A stretch of DNA of 64,000 nucleotides from Piscinibacter sp. (GTDB lineage: Bacteria; Pseudomonadota; Gammaproteobacteria; Burkholderiales; Burkholderiaceae_C), in assembly GCA_016706565.1 (NCBI GenBank), contig JADJJI010000003.1, positions 310,001 to 374,000 on the forward strand. The letters run 5' to 3'. Positions 15,931 to 24,154 of the stretch are shown piece by piece. The translations under genes were made by a program, and so were the position numbers. The first letter of the stretch is position 1; the number at the start of each line of letters is the position of its first letter. The notes under the pieces were generated by a model. The model saw only the letters and a program-made list of their open reading frames with translations. It had not been told where the DNA came from and did no database searches.

Positions 15931-17388
15931 ATGCAAATCCAGCACCTGATCGCCGGCAAGCCGGTGGACAGCCGCAACCGCTTCGAGACCGTCAACCCGG
16001 CGACACAGGAGGTGCTCGCCGAAGTGGCGCAAGGCGGTGCCGCCGAGGTCGACGCCGCGGTGGCCGCCGCGAAGGCGGCCTTCCCGAAGTGGGCTGGCCT
16101 GCCTGCCCCCGAACGCGCGAAGCTGATGCGCAAGCTCGGCGAACTGATCGCCGCGCACGTGCCGGAGATCGCGCGCACCGAGACGCAAGACACCGGCCAG
16201 GTGATCGCGCAGACCGGCAAGCAACTGGTGCCGCGCGCGGCCGACAACTTCCACTACTTCGCCGAGATGTGCGTGCGCGTGGACGGCCACACCTACCCGA
16301 CGCCCACGCACCTGAACTACACGCTGTACCACCCGGTGGGCGTGTGTGCGCTGATCAGCCCGTGGAACGTGCCCTTCATGACGGCCACGTGGAAGGTGGC
16401 GCCCGCGCTGGCCTTCGGCAACACCGCCGTGCTGAAGATGAGCGAGCTGTCGCCGATGAGTGCGGCGCGCCTGGGCGAACTGGCGCTGGAGGCTGGCATC
16501 CCGGCCGGCGTGCTCAACATCGTGCATGGCTACGGCCGCGAAGCCGGCGAACCGCTGGTCGCCCACCCCGACGTGCGCGCCATCTCCTTCACCGGCAGCA
16601 CGGTCACCGGCAACCGGATCGTGCAGGCCGCCGGGCTGAAGAAGTTCAGCATGGAGCTCGGCGGCAAGAGCCCTTTCGTGGTCTTCGACGACGCCGATCT
16701 GGCGCGCGCACTCGACGCCGCCGTGTTCATGATCTTCAGCAACAACGGCGAGCGCTGCACCGCGGGCAGCCGGATCCTGGTGCAGAAATCGATCTACGCC
16801 GACTTCGCGCAGAGGTTCGCCGAGCGGGCCCGTCGCATCACGGTGGGCGACCCGCTGGACGAGAAGACGATCGTCGGCCCGATGATCAGCCAGGCGCATC
16901 TGGCCAAGGTGCGCAGCTACATCGAGCTGGGCCCGAAGGAAGGTGCCACGCTGCTGTGCGGCGGGCTCGATGCACCGGATCTGCCGGCGCACCTGGCGCG
17001 TGGCAACTTCGTGCGGCCCACGGTGTTCGCCGATGTCGACAACCGCATGAAGATCGCGCAGGACGAGATCTTCGGGCCGGTGGCCTGCCTGATCCCCTTC
17101 GACGACGAAGCCGACGCGATCCGCATCGCCAACGACATCGCCTACGGCCTGTCGAGCTACGTCTGGACCGAGAACATCGGCCGCGCGCACCGCGTGGCCG
17201 CGGCCATCGAGGCGGGCATGTGCTTCGTCAACAGCCAGAACGTGCGCGACCTGCGCCAGCCCTTCGGCGGCACCAAGGCCAGCGGCACCGGGCGCGAGGG
17301 CGGCACCTGGAGCTACGAAGTGTTCCTCGAGCCGAAGAACGTGGCCGTGTCGTTGGGCTCGCATCACATTCCTCACTGGGGGGCCTGA
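15931..17388 (+). CDS. hpaE: HpaE, 5-carboxymethyl-2-hydroxymuconate semialdehyde dehydrogenase
   Basis: 485 residues, aldehyde dehydrogenase superfamily. The NAD-binding part has LISPWNVPFMTATWKVAPALAFGN and FTGSTVTGNRI. The general-base Glu is in MELGGKSPFVVFDDADL and the nucleophilic Cys in NNGERCTAGSRIL; the C-terminal FGGTKASGTGREGG is typical of HpaE. It oxidises the ring-cleavage semialdehyde to the corresponding acid with NAD. ATG follows AGGAGCC. Adjacent hpaD starts two bases after its stop. Length and active-site residues are normal. Confidence 0.93.
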   Translation: MQIQHLIAGKPVDSRNRFETVNPATQEVLAEVAQGGAAEVDAAVAAAKAAFPKWAGLPAPERAKLMRKLGELIAAHVPEIARTETQDTGQVIAQTGKQLVPRAADNFHYFAEMCVRVDGHTYPTPTHLNYTLYHPVGVCALISPWNVPFMTATWKVAPALAFGNTAVLKMSELSPMSAARLGELALEAGIPAGVLNIVHGYGREAGEPLVAHPDVRAISFTGSTVTGNRIVQAAGLKKFSMELGGKSPFVVFDDADLARALDAAVFMIFSNNGERCTAGSRILVQKSIYADFAQRFAERARRITVGDPLDEKTIVGPMISQAHLAKVRSYIELGPKEGATLLCGGLDAPDLPAHLARGNFVRPTVFADVDNRMKIAQDEIFGPVACLIPFDDEADAIRIANDIAYGLSSYVWTENIGRAHRVAAAIEAGMCFVNSQNVRDLRQPFGGTKASGTGREGGTWSYEVFLEPKNVAVSLGSHHIPHWGA

Positions 17389-17390
17389 GC

Positions 17391-18317
17391 ATGGGCACGC
17401 TGGCACTCGCCGCCAAGATCACGCATGTGCCGTCGATGTACCTCAGCGAGCTCGACGGCCCGCGCAAGGGCACGCGGCAGGATGCGATCGACGGGCACAA
17501 GGAGATCGGCCGCCGCTGCCGCGCGCTCGGCGTCGACACCATCGTCGTGTTCGACACGCACTGGCTGGTCAACGCCAATTACCACGTCAACTGCGCGGCG
17601 CACTTCAAGGGCCTGTACACCAGCAACGAGCTGCCGCACTTCATCGCCAACCTGGGCTACGAATTCCCCGGCAACCCGGCGCTCGGGCAACTGCTCGCCA
17701 GGGTGGCCAATGAGAGGGGCGTCGAAACGCTGGCGCACGAGCACACCACGCTGGCACCGGAGTACGGCACGCTGGTGCCGATGCGCTACATGAACGAGGA
17801 CCGGCACTTCAAGGTGGTGTCGGTGTCGGCGCTGTGCCAAGCGCACTACTTGAACGACAGCGCGCGGCTGGGCTGGGCGATGCGCTGCGCGGTGGAGCAG
17901 CACTACGACGGCACGGTGGCCTTTCTCGCCAGCGGCTCGCTCAGCCACCGCTTCGCGCAGAACGGCCTCGCGCCGGAGTTCGCCTTCAAGATCTGGAGCC
18001 CCTTCCTCGAGGCGCTGGACCACGAGGTGGTCGAGATCTGGAAGCGCGGCGACTGGAAGACCTTCTGCGGCATGCTGCCCGAGTACGCCGCCAAGGGCCA
18101 CGGTGAAGGCTTCATGCACGACACCGCCATGCTGATGGGCGCCCTCGGCTGGAGCGGCTACGACGCGCCGGCGGAGATCGTCACGCCCTACTTCGGCGCT
18201 TCGGGCACCGGGCAGATCAACGCCGTGTTCCCGGTCACGCCGCAATCGGGTGCGGCGATCCCGGCGCCGGTCGCGTCCAGCGCCGAGGGCTACACCTCGA
18301 TCGCCACGCGGCTGTGA
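17391..18317 (+). CDS. hpaD: HpaD, 3,4-dihydroxyphenylacetate 2,3-dioxygenase
   Basis: 308 residues, class III extradiol dioxygenase (LigB fold). The N-terminal KITHVPSMYLSELDGPRKGTRQDAI contains the first metal His. VVFDTHWLVNANYHV contributes active-site His residues, FLASGSLSHRFAQNGLAPE the conserved Ser-His, and GEGFMHDTAMLMGALG the C-terminal cap. It opens the homoprotocatechuate ring between C2 and C3 using Fe(II) and O2. It starts two bases after hpaE stops. It is the defining enzyme of this cluster; note that the 4-hydroxyphenylacetate hydroxylase genes hpaB and hpaC are not in the window. Confidence 0.92.
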   Translation: MGTLALAAKITHVPSMYLSELDGPRKGTRQDAIDGHKEIGRRCRALGVDTIVVFDTHWLVNANYHVNCAAHFKGLYTSNELPHFIANLGYEFPGNPALGQLLARVANERGVETLAHEHTTLAPEYGTLVPMRYMNEDRHFKVVSVSALCQAHYLNDSARLGWAMRCAVEQHYDGTVAFLASGSLSHRFAQNGLAPEFAFKIWSPFLEALDHEVVEIWKRGDWKTFCGMLPEYAAKGHGEGFMHDTAMLMGALGWSGYDAPAEIVTPYFGASGTGQINAVFPVTPQSGAAIPAPVASSAEGYTSIATRL

Positions 18318-18330
18318 CCCCGGAGCCGCC

Positions 18331-18735
18331 ATGCCGCACCTCGTCATCCTCTACACGCCCAACCTCGAAGCCGAGACCGACATGACGGCGCTGTGCCGCG
18401 CCCTCGCCGACGCGATGCTCACGGTGCGCGACGAAGCCGGCGCACAGGTCTTCCCGACCGGCGGCACGCGTGTGCTGGCCTACCCGGCGGCGCACTTCGC
18501 GGTGGCCGACGGCTCCGGCGATCACGCGTTCTGCTGGTTCAACCTGCGCATGGGCCGCGGCCGCAGCGAGGCCGTGCAACAGGCCGCCGGCCAGGCGCTC
18601 GCCGACGCGGCGAAGCGGCACTTCGCCCCCGTGCTGGCGCGCCGCGCCGTCGGCCTGACGCTGCAGGTGGACGTCGGCAACGAGGTGTTCGATGCCAAGT
18701 TCGGCAACCTCCATCCGCTGTTCGCCAAGGGCTGA
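18331..18735 (+). CDS. hpaF: HpaF, 5-carboxymethyl-2-hydroxymuconate isomerase
   Basis: 134 residues, tautomerase/MIF-like trimer. It begins MPHLVILYTPNLEAETDM, so after Met removal the catalytic Pro is the N-terminus, as in HpcD/HpaF. FCWFNLRMGRGRSEAVQQAAGQALADAAKRHF is the core helix and strand. It moves the double bond of the acid produced by HpaE. It lies between hpaD and hpaH with 13- and 3-base gaps. Expected length. Confidence 0.9.
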   Translation: MPHLVILYTPNLEAETDMTALCRALADAMLTVRDEAGAQVFPTGGTRVLAYPAAHFAVADGSGDHAFCWFNLRMGRGRSEAVQQAAGQALADAAKRHFAPVLARRAVGLTLQVDVGNEVFDAKFGNLHPLFAKG

Positions 18736-18738
18736 GCC

Positions 18739-19542
18739 ATGCTCGACACCGCCACCATCACCGCGCTGGCCCGCCAGCTCTACGACGCACGCAAGGCGCG
18801 CACGCCGCTGCGCCACTTCTCGCGCCAGTATCCGCAGATGAGCATCGACGACGGCTACGCGATCCAGCGCGCCTGGGTGGCGCTGGAGCTGGCCGACGGC
18901 CGTTGCATCAAGGGCCGCAAGATCGGCCTCACGTCGCGCGCGATGCAGTTGTCCAGCCAGATCGACGAGCCCGACTACGCGCCGCTGATGGACGACATGT
19001 TCTTCGCGCAGGGCGGCGACATCCCGATCGATCGATTCATCGCGCCGCGCGTCGAGGTGGAGCTCGCCTTCGTGCTCGGCCGGCCGCTGCAGGGCCCGGG
19101 CACCACGCTGTTCGACGTGCTCGCCGCCACCGACTACGTGTGCCCGGCGCTGGAGATCATCGACGCACGCATCGAGCAGTTCGACCGCGAGACGAAGGCG
19201 CCGCGCAAGGTGTTCGACACCATCAGCGACTTCGCCGCCAACGCCGGCATCGTGCTCGGCGGCCGGCCGGTGAAGCCCGACGCGCTGGACCTTCGCTGGG
19301 TCGGCGCGATGCTGTTCAAGAACGGTGTGATCGAGGAGACCGGCCTGGCCGCCGGCGTGCTCAACCACCCCGCCACCGGCGTGGCCTGGCTGGCCAACAA
19401 GATCGCGCCGCACGACGAGCGCCTGAATGCCGGCGACGTGGTGCTGGCCGGCTCCTTCACCCGCCCCACGCCGGCCGTTGCCGGCGATTGCCTGCACGCC
19501 GACTACGGCGCGCTGGGCACCGTGTCTTTCCGCTTCGCCTGA
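18739..19542 (+). CDS. hpaH: HpaH, 2-oxohept-3-ene-1,7-dioate hydratase
   Basis: 267 residues, FAH-like vinylpyruvate hydratase branch (with MhpD, DmpE). Signature pieces: [31 protein letters not shown], the metal-ligand region [52 protein letters not shown], and the C-terminal [30 protein letters not shown]. It adds water to give 4-hydroxy-2-oxoheptane-1,7-dioate, the aldolase substrate. It is followed 9 bases later by a class II aldolase gene rather than hpaI. Confidence 0.92.
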   Translation: MLDTATITALARQLYDARKARTPLRHFSRQYPQMSIDDGYAIQRAWVALELADGRCIKGRKIGLTSRAMQLSSQIDEPDYAPLMDDMFFAQGGDIPIDRFIAPRVEVELAFVLGRPLQGPGTTLFDVLAATDYVCPALEIIDARIEQFDRETKAPRKVFDTISDFAANAGIVLGGRPVKPDALDLRWVGAMLFKNGVIEETGLAAGVLNHPATGVAWLANKIAPHDERLNAGDVVLAGSFTRPTPAVAGDCLHADYGALGTVSFRFA

Positions 19543-19551
19543 GGAACCGCC

Positions 19552-20322
19552 ATGAGCTCGCCCGCCCCCGCCTTCGCCCGCCCGGAACGCTTCAGCGCCG
19601 CGGAATGGGATGCCCGCGTGCAGCTCGCCGCTGCCTACCGCATCTTCGACCACCTGGGCTGGACCGAGCTGATCTACAACCACCTGTCGCTGCGCGTGCC
19701 CGGCGAGGGCGGCCAGTTCCTCGTCAACCCCTTCGGCCTGCACTACGGCGAGGTGACTGCATCCAACCTGGTCAAGGTCGACGTGAACGGCAAGATCATC
19801 GGCCACAGCGACTGGCCCATCAACCCGGCCGGCTTCACCTTCCACGGCGCCATCCACGCCACGCTGCCCGACGCGCACTGCGTGATGCACGTGCACACCA
19901 CGCCGACGATGGCGGTGTGCTGCCTGGAAGACGGCCTGTCCTTCACCAACTTCTACGCCGCGCAGCTGTGGGGCAAAGTGGCGTACCACGAGTTCGAGGG
20001 CATCACGGTGCACCTCGAAGAGGGCCAGCGCATCCTCGCCAGTGCCGGCGGCAAACCGGTGCTGCTGCTGCGCAACCACGGGCCGGTGGTGATCGGCCAG
20101 ACGCTGCCGCAGGCTTTCGCCTACATGTGGGTGGTGCAGCGCGCCTGCGAGGTGCAACTGGCTTCGCAGGGCAAGGGTGCGCTGCGGCCGATCCCGGTGG
20201 CGGTGCTCGAGGCCTGTGTGCGCGATGCGCTGAACTTCAATCCGAAGTACGGCGCGGGCGAAGACGGCTTCACGGCGCTGCAGCGGCTGGTCGACGCGAA
20301 GGATCCGGGCTACCGGCGCTGA
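19552..20322 (+). CDS. Class II aldolase/adducin protein at the hpaI position
   Basis: 256 residues, fuculose-phosphate-aldolase fold. Zinc-ligand histidines are in CVMHVHTTPTMAV and LLLRNHGPVVIG, and FLVNPFGLHYGEVTASNLVKVDVNGKI is a conserved block shared with its paralogue at 5637-6413. It is the last gene of the hpa operon, 9 bases after hpaH, where HpaI (a TIM-barrel HpcH-family aldolase of different fold) normally cleaves 4-hydroxy-2-oxoheptanedioate to pyruvate and succinate semialdehyde. The position suggests it does that step, but the reaction is inferred. An unlinked hpaI elsewhere would make this an accessory protein. The island attachment site follows 19 bases after the stop. Confidence 0.78.
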   Translation: MSSPAPAFARPERFSAAEWDARVQLAAAYRIFDHLGWTELIYNHLSLRVPGEGGQFLVNPFGLHYGEVTASNLVKVDVNGKIIGHSDWPINPAGFTFHGAIHATLPDAHCVMHVHTTPTMAVCCLEDGLSFTNFYAAQLWGKVAYHEFEGITVHLEEGQRILASAGGKPVLLLRNHGPVVIGQTLPQAFAYMWVVQRACEVQLASQGKGALRPIPVAVLEACVRDALNFNPKYGAGEDGFTALQRLVDAKDPGYRR

Positions 20323-20340
20323 GTCTGCGGGTCCACCGGG

Positions 20341-20365
20341 AGTGGCCGCCCGGAGGGGTTCGAAC
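20341..20365. repeat. Candidate attL: imperfect copy of the tRNA-Arg 3' end
   Basis: The blocks AGTGGCC, GCCCGGAGGG and TCGAAC occur here in the same order and orientation as at 48320-48345, where they are the 3' end of tRNA-Arg(TCT). The two copies agree in 23 of 26 aligned columns (one base missing, two substitutions). On the minus strand it reads as a tRNA T-loop, acceptor strand and CCA. No intact tRNA is here, because the T-stem and 5' half do not pair. This is where the left end of an integrated element would be expected. Confidence 0.6.
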
Positions 20366-20544
20366 GTCGGCTGGGAAGCCGCGCCGATGCTTGACTTTGG
20401 TTGGACAGTCCGACTCTGTTCCCCCGGCCTGTTCCCCTGTCTGGAAAGTTACCTCTTTTCAGCCGACTCGAAACGCTTCGCGGCCCTCGTCTGACTGTGC
20501 CTCAACGTCGCTCCTCGCACCAAAACGTGGCGGTCCAGTCCTGT
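20366..20544. other. Non-coding left end of the island with integrase-arm-like repeats
   Basis: No credible gene. It contains CTGTTCCCCC (20416-20425) and CCTGTTCCCCTGT (20428-20440). The latter is identical over 13 bases to 48186-48198 beside the integrase gene, which suggests arm-type integrase binding sites. The kinase stop codon begins at 20547 on the minus strand. Confidence 0.45.
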
Positions 20545-21700
20545 TCAGTCGACACCGCAAATGACGACAGTAAAGACGCTCCCCTGCCCGGGCGCCGACT
20601 CGATCTCCAGGCGCCCGCCGAGCTGCTCGGCGATCCGCCGGCAGATTGCAAGGCCGAGGCCGGTCCCCTCGTACTTCCGGCGAGAGTGAAGCCGCCTGAA
20701 CGGCGTGCCAAGCTCCTCGAATCGACGGGCATCGATGCCGATCCCGTTGTCCGAGACGCTCAATCGAAGCTCGCCATCCGCGCGAGTGGCGGCGATCTTC
20801 ACCACCGGTGACCGTCCCGGCGCCATGAACTTGATCGCGTTCGAGACAAGGTTCTGCAACGCGAGCGAGAGCAGCGTCGCTTGGCTTGTCACCGAGCCGA
20901 GTGGCCCGATCTCGACCTGTGCGCCAGCGTTCTGAATCTGCGCCGTCAGGGCGACGCTTACATCACCTGCCAGTCGATCGAGGTCGACGCGCTCAGGGGC
21001 ACGCACCGGTGCTTCGTCCAGGCGCACGAAGGCCAGCACATCGTCGAGCATCGTCTTCATGCGTGCCGCGCCCGCGCTGACCTGCGAGAAGTACAGCCGG
21101 CCGGAGTCGTCGAGCCGAGTTGCCTGTTCCGCGGTGATCAGGTTGCAGAACTGAACGATGGTGTTGAGGGGTTCGCGCAGGTCGTGCGACGAGATGCGCA
21201 CGAACTGCTCGAGGCTGTGGTTGGCGCTGCTGAGTTCGTCTGCCACTCGCTGCAATTCACGGCGTGACGTTTCGAGATCCGTCACGTCGGTGCCGCAATA
21301 GAGCACGCCGATCTGATGCCCTTCTTCGTCCAGCGCCGGTTGCATCAGCATCTCGATGGTCCGCCGTCCGCGCACGGGGTAGTCGAAGTCGACCAGACGC
21401 CGCGCCACCTGGCCTGCACGGGCCAGTTCGAAGAGCGGGCGCACCACCGACTCGTAGGGTTCCGCAGGAAAGTTCTCGGCCCACGAGCGGCCCAGAACCT
21501 TGTCGTTCGGTTCTCCCCAGTAGATCTCGCGGGCGCTCGTCCGCATCGTGGCCCTCGGGTCGCTGAAGGAAGTCCAGCGCTTCCTGCGCAGTGCCGAACG
21601 GCTTGACTTCGTCGGCGATGCCTGCCTTGTTGAGAATGATCTCCGCATACAGCAGATCGGCATCGCTGTCGTCGATGACCAGCACTTCCTTGAGTTTCAT
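20545..21700 (-). pseudogene. Receiver-domain start joined out of frame to a PAS histidine kinase
   Basis: The 5' end (from ATG 21700) encodes the first 50 residues of a response-regulator receiver, KEVLVIDDSDADLLYAEIIL through EALDFLQRPEGHDAD, with the acidic pocket but not the phospho-acceptor Asp or the rest of the fold. Near 21550 the receiver stops, and a different frame encodes part of a PAS domain (SAREIYWGEPNDKVLG), an H-box (VRISSHDLREPLNTIVQF), an N-box (LQNLVSNAIKF), and G boxes (SDNGIGID, GTGLGLAICRRI). A deletion has removed the receiver's C-terminus and the kinase's N-terminus. A kinase of 333 residues could still be made from the ATG at 21546, so partial activity cannot be excluded. 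Confidence 0.7.
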
Positions 21701-22297
21701 CACGCCCCCCCCCCGAATAGGTTGGAGTGTCGGCGCTTGAGCCCTGCCTCAAGGAAGCACCCCTGTGGGCAATTGTGGGCCCTCTAACACGGGAACTTAC
21801 GAATCTCCGCGCGTGGCCGTGAGGGAGCTCCGATCTGGAGATCGACCTGTAGGCGTTCAGCGACACCTCTGCGCAATCACCGGACTCTCTGCGACTCGGG
21901 ACAGTGCACGGAAGCGGAACCGGACAGACCACGCGAGGGGCCGTCTGCGCTTGCTAGAAGCCTCACCTTGTTGCGGCCACCTGGGGCAGACCGCCACGGT
22001 CGCTTGCGGATCCCACCCGCCACGGCGACGAGTCTCGGCGATGCGCGCTCGATCTGGACTCCACTGCGGTCGTCCTGCAGTGCGCACTCCCGTCGAACCC
22101 TGGGAGCAACGAACCGGCCATGATCCTTCGGCATCCCACTCGCGCGGCGGGCTGAGTCCAGGGCGGGCATGGCCCGGCGAAGCGGACCCTGGACGCGGCC
22201 AGGCGCGCCCTACGCTCGGGCTCGCAGGCAGGTGGCTGTTCCAGCGGCCTGCCCCCGAGCCCGTCCGGCGGCGAGGACGTGAGTGGCCTTTCCCCCG
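21701..22297. other. Non-coding stretch in island with a 10-base C tract
   Basis: About 600 bases where open frames look like chance readings of GC-rich DNA: odd composition, no recognisable domain. A run of ten C (21705-21714) lies just upstream of the receiver start, in its ribosome-site region on the coding strand (G10). I see no other structure in it. Confidence 0.5.
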
Positions 22298-23302
22298 TCA
22301 GCGGCTCATGTCCGGTCCGCGGATGGGCTCCGGCGGCACCCGTTGGGCGGGCCGCGCGCGATCCATGCTCATGCTGGGCAGCTCCGTCTGTCGCTGCGCA
22401 GCACGCATGCGCTGCACGGCCTGCGCGACCTCCGTCTGCATCACGAAGGCGACGATGCTCTTGCTGAGCGTGCGGTCAGCCGGGTCGGGCGATGCCGCCA
22501 GCGCCTTGGCGATCTCGGCCCAGGCCTTGAGCGCCCCCGAGCGCGTGGCGCGGGCTGCCGGCCCGGTCTTGTGCTCGCCCCGCCGCTTGCCTATTCGCGC
22601 GGCGGCACCGGGCTGGCGCTCCCAGCCGTGCAGGCTGCGTCGGGTGACGCCTCGCGTGGCCTGCGAAGAGGCCTCGGCCTCGATGCCCCAGTCGCGCAGC
22701 TTCTCGGCAAAGGTCTCGCGCCAGCGGTGCAGGTCTTCCTTGCGCGGGTTCAGGCGTTTGCCGTCGCGGCCCTCCGCACGCACGCTGATGTGCACGTGCG
22801 GGTTGGCCTGGTGCGTGTGCAGGACCATGACGTAGCGGTGAATCGCCAGTTCGGCCTTGGCGAACTCGCGCGCCGCCTGTCGCACCACCCGGGCATCGGT
22901 GCCCGTGGGCATCGACAGCATGACGTTGAACGCCTCGCGGCGCTCGCTGACCTCGGGGATGCGAGTGCCGCCGAACCGCCATTGATCGGCGATCGTAAGC
23001 AAGGCCTCCCTGCCCTCGCGCACGGCACCGCGGTCATCCTCGATCGGAAGCCTTCCCGACTTCGCGATGTAGCGCAGGTGCGCCGCGATGGCGCCCATGC
23101 CACGCCCGCCGCCGGTGACCTTGACCATCACCTGCGGCGCGCGGCGTTCGACCGTCGCGCGGATGCGTTGACGCAGGACCTGGGCCCGCTGCCGCACGGC
23201 GGCATCGGTCAGCACCGGCGTGCGAGACGCCGTCATGCGGTTCGACGGGTAGAACAGCCGGTCGCCCCATTGCACGAGCAGACCGTCGATGGTGCTGGGC
23301 AT
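22298..23302 (-). CDS. Relaxase/mobilization nuclease (MobA/VirD2 type)
   Basis: 334 residues. The relaxase motif III, HTHQANPHVHISVRAEGRDGKRLN, carries the His triad that binds the metal, and AIAAHLRYIAKSGRLPIEDDRG near residue 80 holds the likely nicking Tyr. The C-terminal part is basic and variable. Such proteins cut one strand at oriT and stay attached to the 5' end during conjugative transfer. The gene follows a MobC-like gene by 12 bases, with a candidate oriT upstream of that. No type IV secretion genes are in the window, so transfer would need a helper. ATG 23302. The length is short for MOBP relaxases with primase domains but normal for mobilizable elements. Confidence 0.85.
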   Translation of the reverse strand: MPSTIDGLLVQWGDRLFYPSNRMTASRTPVLTDAAVRQRAQVLRQRIRATVERRAPQVMVKVTGGGRGMGAIAAHLRYIAKSGRLPIEDDRGAVREGREALLTIADQWRFGGTRIPEVSERREAFNVMLSMPTGTDARVVRQAAREFAKAELAIHRYVMVLHTHQANPHVHISVRAEGRDGKRLNPRKEDLHRWRETFAEKLRDWGIEAEASSQATRGVTRRSLHGWERQPGAAARIGKRRGEHKTGPAARATRSGALKAWAEIAKALAASPDPADRTLSKSIVAFVMQTEVAQAVQRMRAAQRQTELPSMSMDRARPAQRVPPEPIRGPDMSR

Positions 23303-23314
23303 GGCAGTTCTCCC

Positions 23315-23860
23315 TCATAGGCGGTCGATCAGCGCCGAGGCCCGATCGAGGTGGCGGCGAATCTCCGCGTCGGCCGTTTCGAGGCGGTCGCGGTACGGCT
23401 TGGCCTGCTCGACCTTCGCCTGGCGCAGCAACGTCACCAGCGCGACGAGATCGGTCGACAGCGCGGCCATGCGGTCGTTGGACGCGAGCAGTGCCGCGCG
23501 ATCAGCCTGGCGCTCGGCAACGGGCTGCGGCAGACGACTGCCGGCCACGAGTCGCCCCACGTAGTCGCCGTAGGACAGGCCGAGCGCGCCAGCGTTCATC
23601 ATGAGTGCGTCGGCGTGGGCTCGGGAGAGTCGCAGCGTCAGCTTGGCGGTCTCTCGGGTCGGGACCTGGTGCGGGGTCTGACCGTCAGACCCCCGCTCCA
23701 TCGGTGCGACTGCCGCCGTCGCGCGGAGGTCGAGGCTCATCACCAAGGCGCGGCGGACGAGTTGTGCAACGCCCATGTCGCGAACGGCGGCAGCGGCGCG
23801 GACGGCATCGCCGATGCCGCGCAGGTCGATCGTCACGCGATCACGCGAGGTGCCCGCCAC
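23315..23860 (-). CDS. MobC-like mobilization accessory protein
   Basis: 181 residues. Two halves are visible: an N-terminal segment (DRVTIDLRGIGDAVRAAAAVRDMGVAQLVRRALV) that looks like a ribbon-helix-helix DNA-binding unit, and a second one (TAKLTLRLSRAHADALMMNAGALGLSYGDYVGRLVAG) of the kind found in MobC/TraJ-like proteins. A C-terminal coiled coil (RQAKVEQAKPYRDRLETADAEIRRHL) follows. Proteins of this type bind oriT and load the relaxase. It is directly upstream of the relaxase and directly downstream of the oriT-like sequence, which supports the call. ATG 23860. Confidence 0.75.
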   Translation of the reverse strand: MAGTSRDRVTIDLRGIGDAVRAAAAVRDMGVAQLVRRALVMSLDLRATAAVAPMERGSDGQTPHQVPTRETAKLTLRLSRAHADALMMNAGALGLSYGDYVGRLVAGSRLPQPVAERQADRAALLASNDRMAALSTDLVALVTLLRQAKVEQAKPYRDRLETADAEIRRHLDRASALIDRL

Positions 23861-23876
23861 GTCGAACCTCGCGCCA

Positions 23877-23921
23877 GATGCCGCATGGCATCCGTTTGCT
23901 GGCGGCCAGCCTATCCTGCCC
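23877..23921 (+). other. oriT: Candidate oriT with IncP-type nic site
   Basis: TATCCTG-CCC at 23912-23921 matches the IncP/RK2 nic consensus YATCCTG-Y, with the cut expected between 23918 and 23919 on the plus strand. Two inverted repeats lie directly before it: GATGCC-GCAT-GGCATC (23877-23892) and GCTGGC-G-GCCAGC (23898-23910), the latter ending one base before the nic motif. The site lies between mobC/relaxase and the ParB-like gene, where transfer origins usually lie. Confidence 0.7.
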
Positions 23922-24154
23922 TACGTTCAAAGACAGTCTCTTGGGCCTCTCCGACGCATGCTCCTCGCGGTCAAGGACAGCTCCCCCGCAGGTCGATTGC
24001 ACAAACTGACCAGCGGGTGCACAAAGACTGAACAAGAAGTGAACAAGAACTGGAACGAGAGCGAACCGGAAGTGGAACCCGTCCGAAACGAATGCGGAAC
24101 ACGACCGCAACGCAACCGGGCCAAGAACCTCGGGGACGGATGTACGAGCCGGAT

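Noticed and set aside
16089-18317. Plus-strand frame of over 700 codons spanning hpaE and hpaD
   Set aside because: Its first part is the wrong frame of hpaE (Arg-rich). Only its end is real and is the hpaD gene, which starts at 17391.
20341-20420. Possible tRNA-Gly gene (TTCCCA loop and GTTCGAAC-like T-loop on the minus strand)
   Set aside because: The anticodon loop is one base short, the T-stem does not pair, and no 5' acceptor strand matches. Read instead as a tRNA 3'-end remnant at the island border.
21765-22835. Long plus-strand open frame over the non-coding stretch and relaxase region
   Set aside because: Composition is Arg/Pro/Gly-rich with no recognisable domain, and its right half is antisense to a clear relaxase gene.
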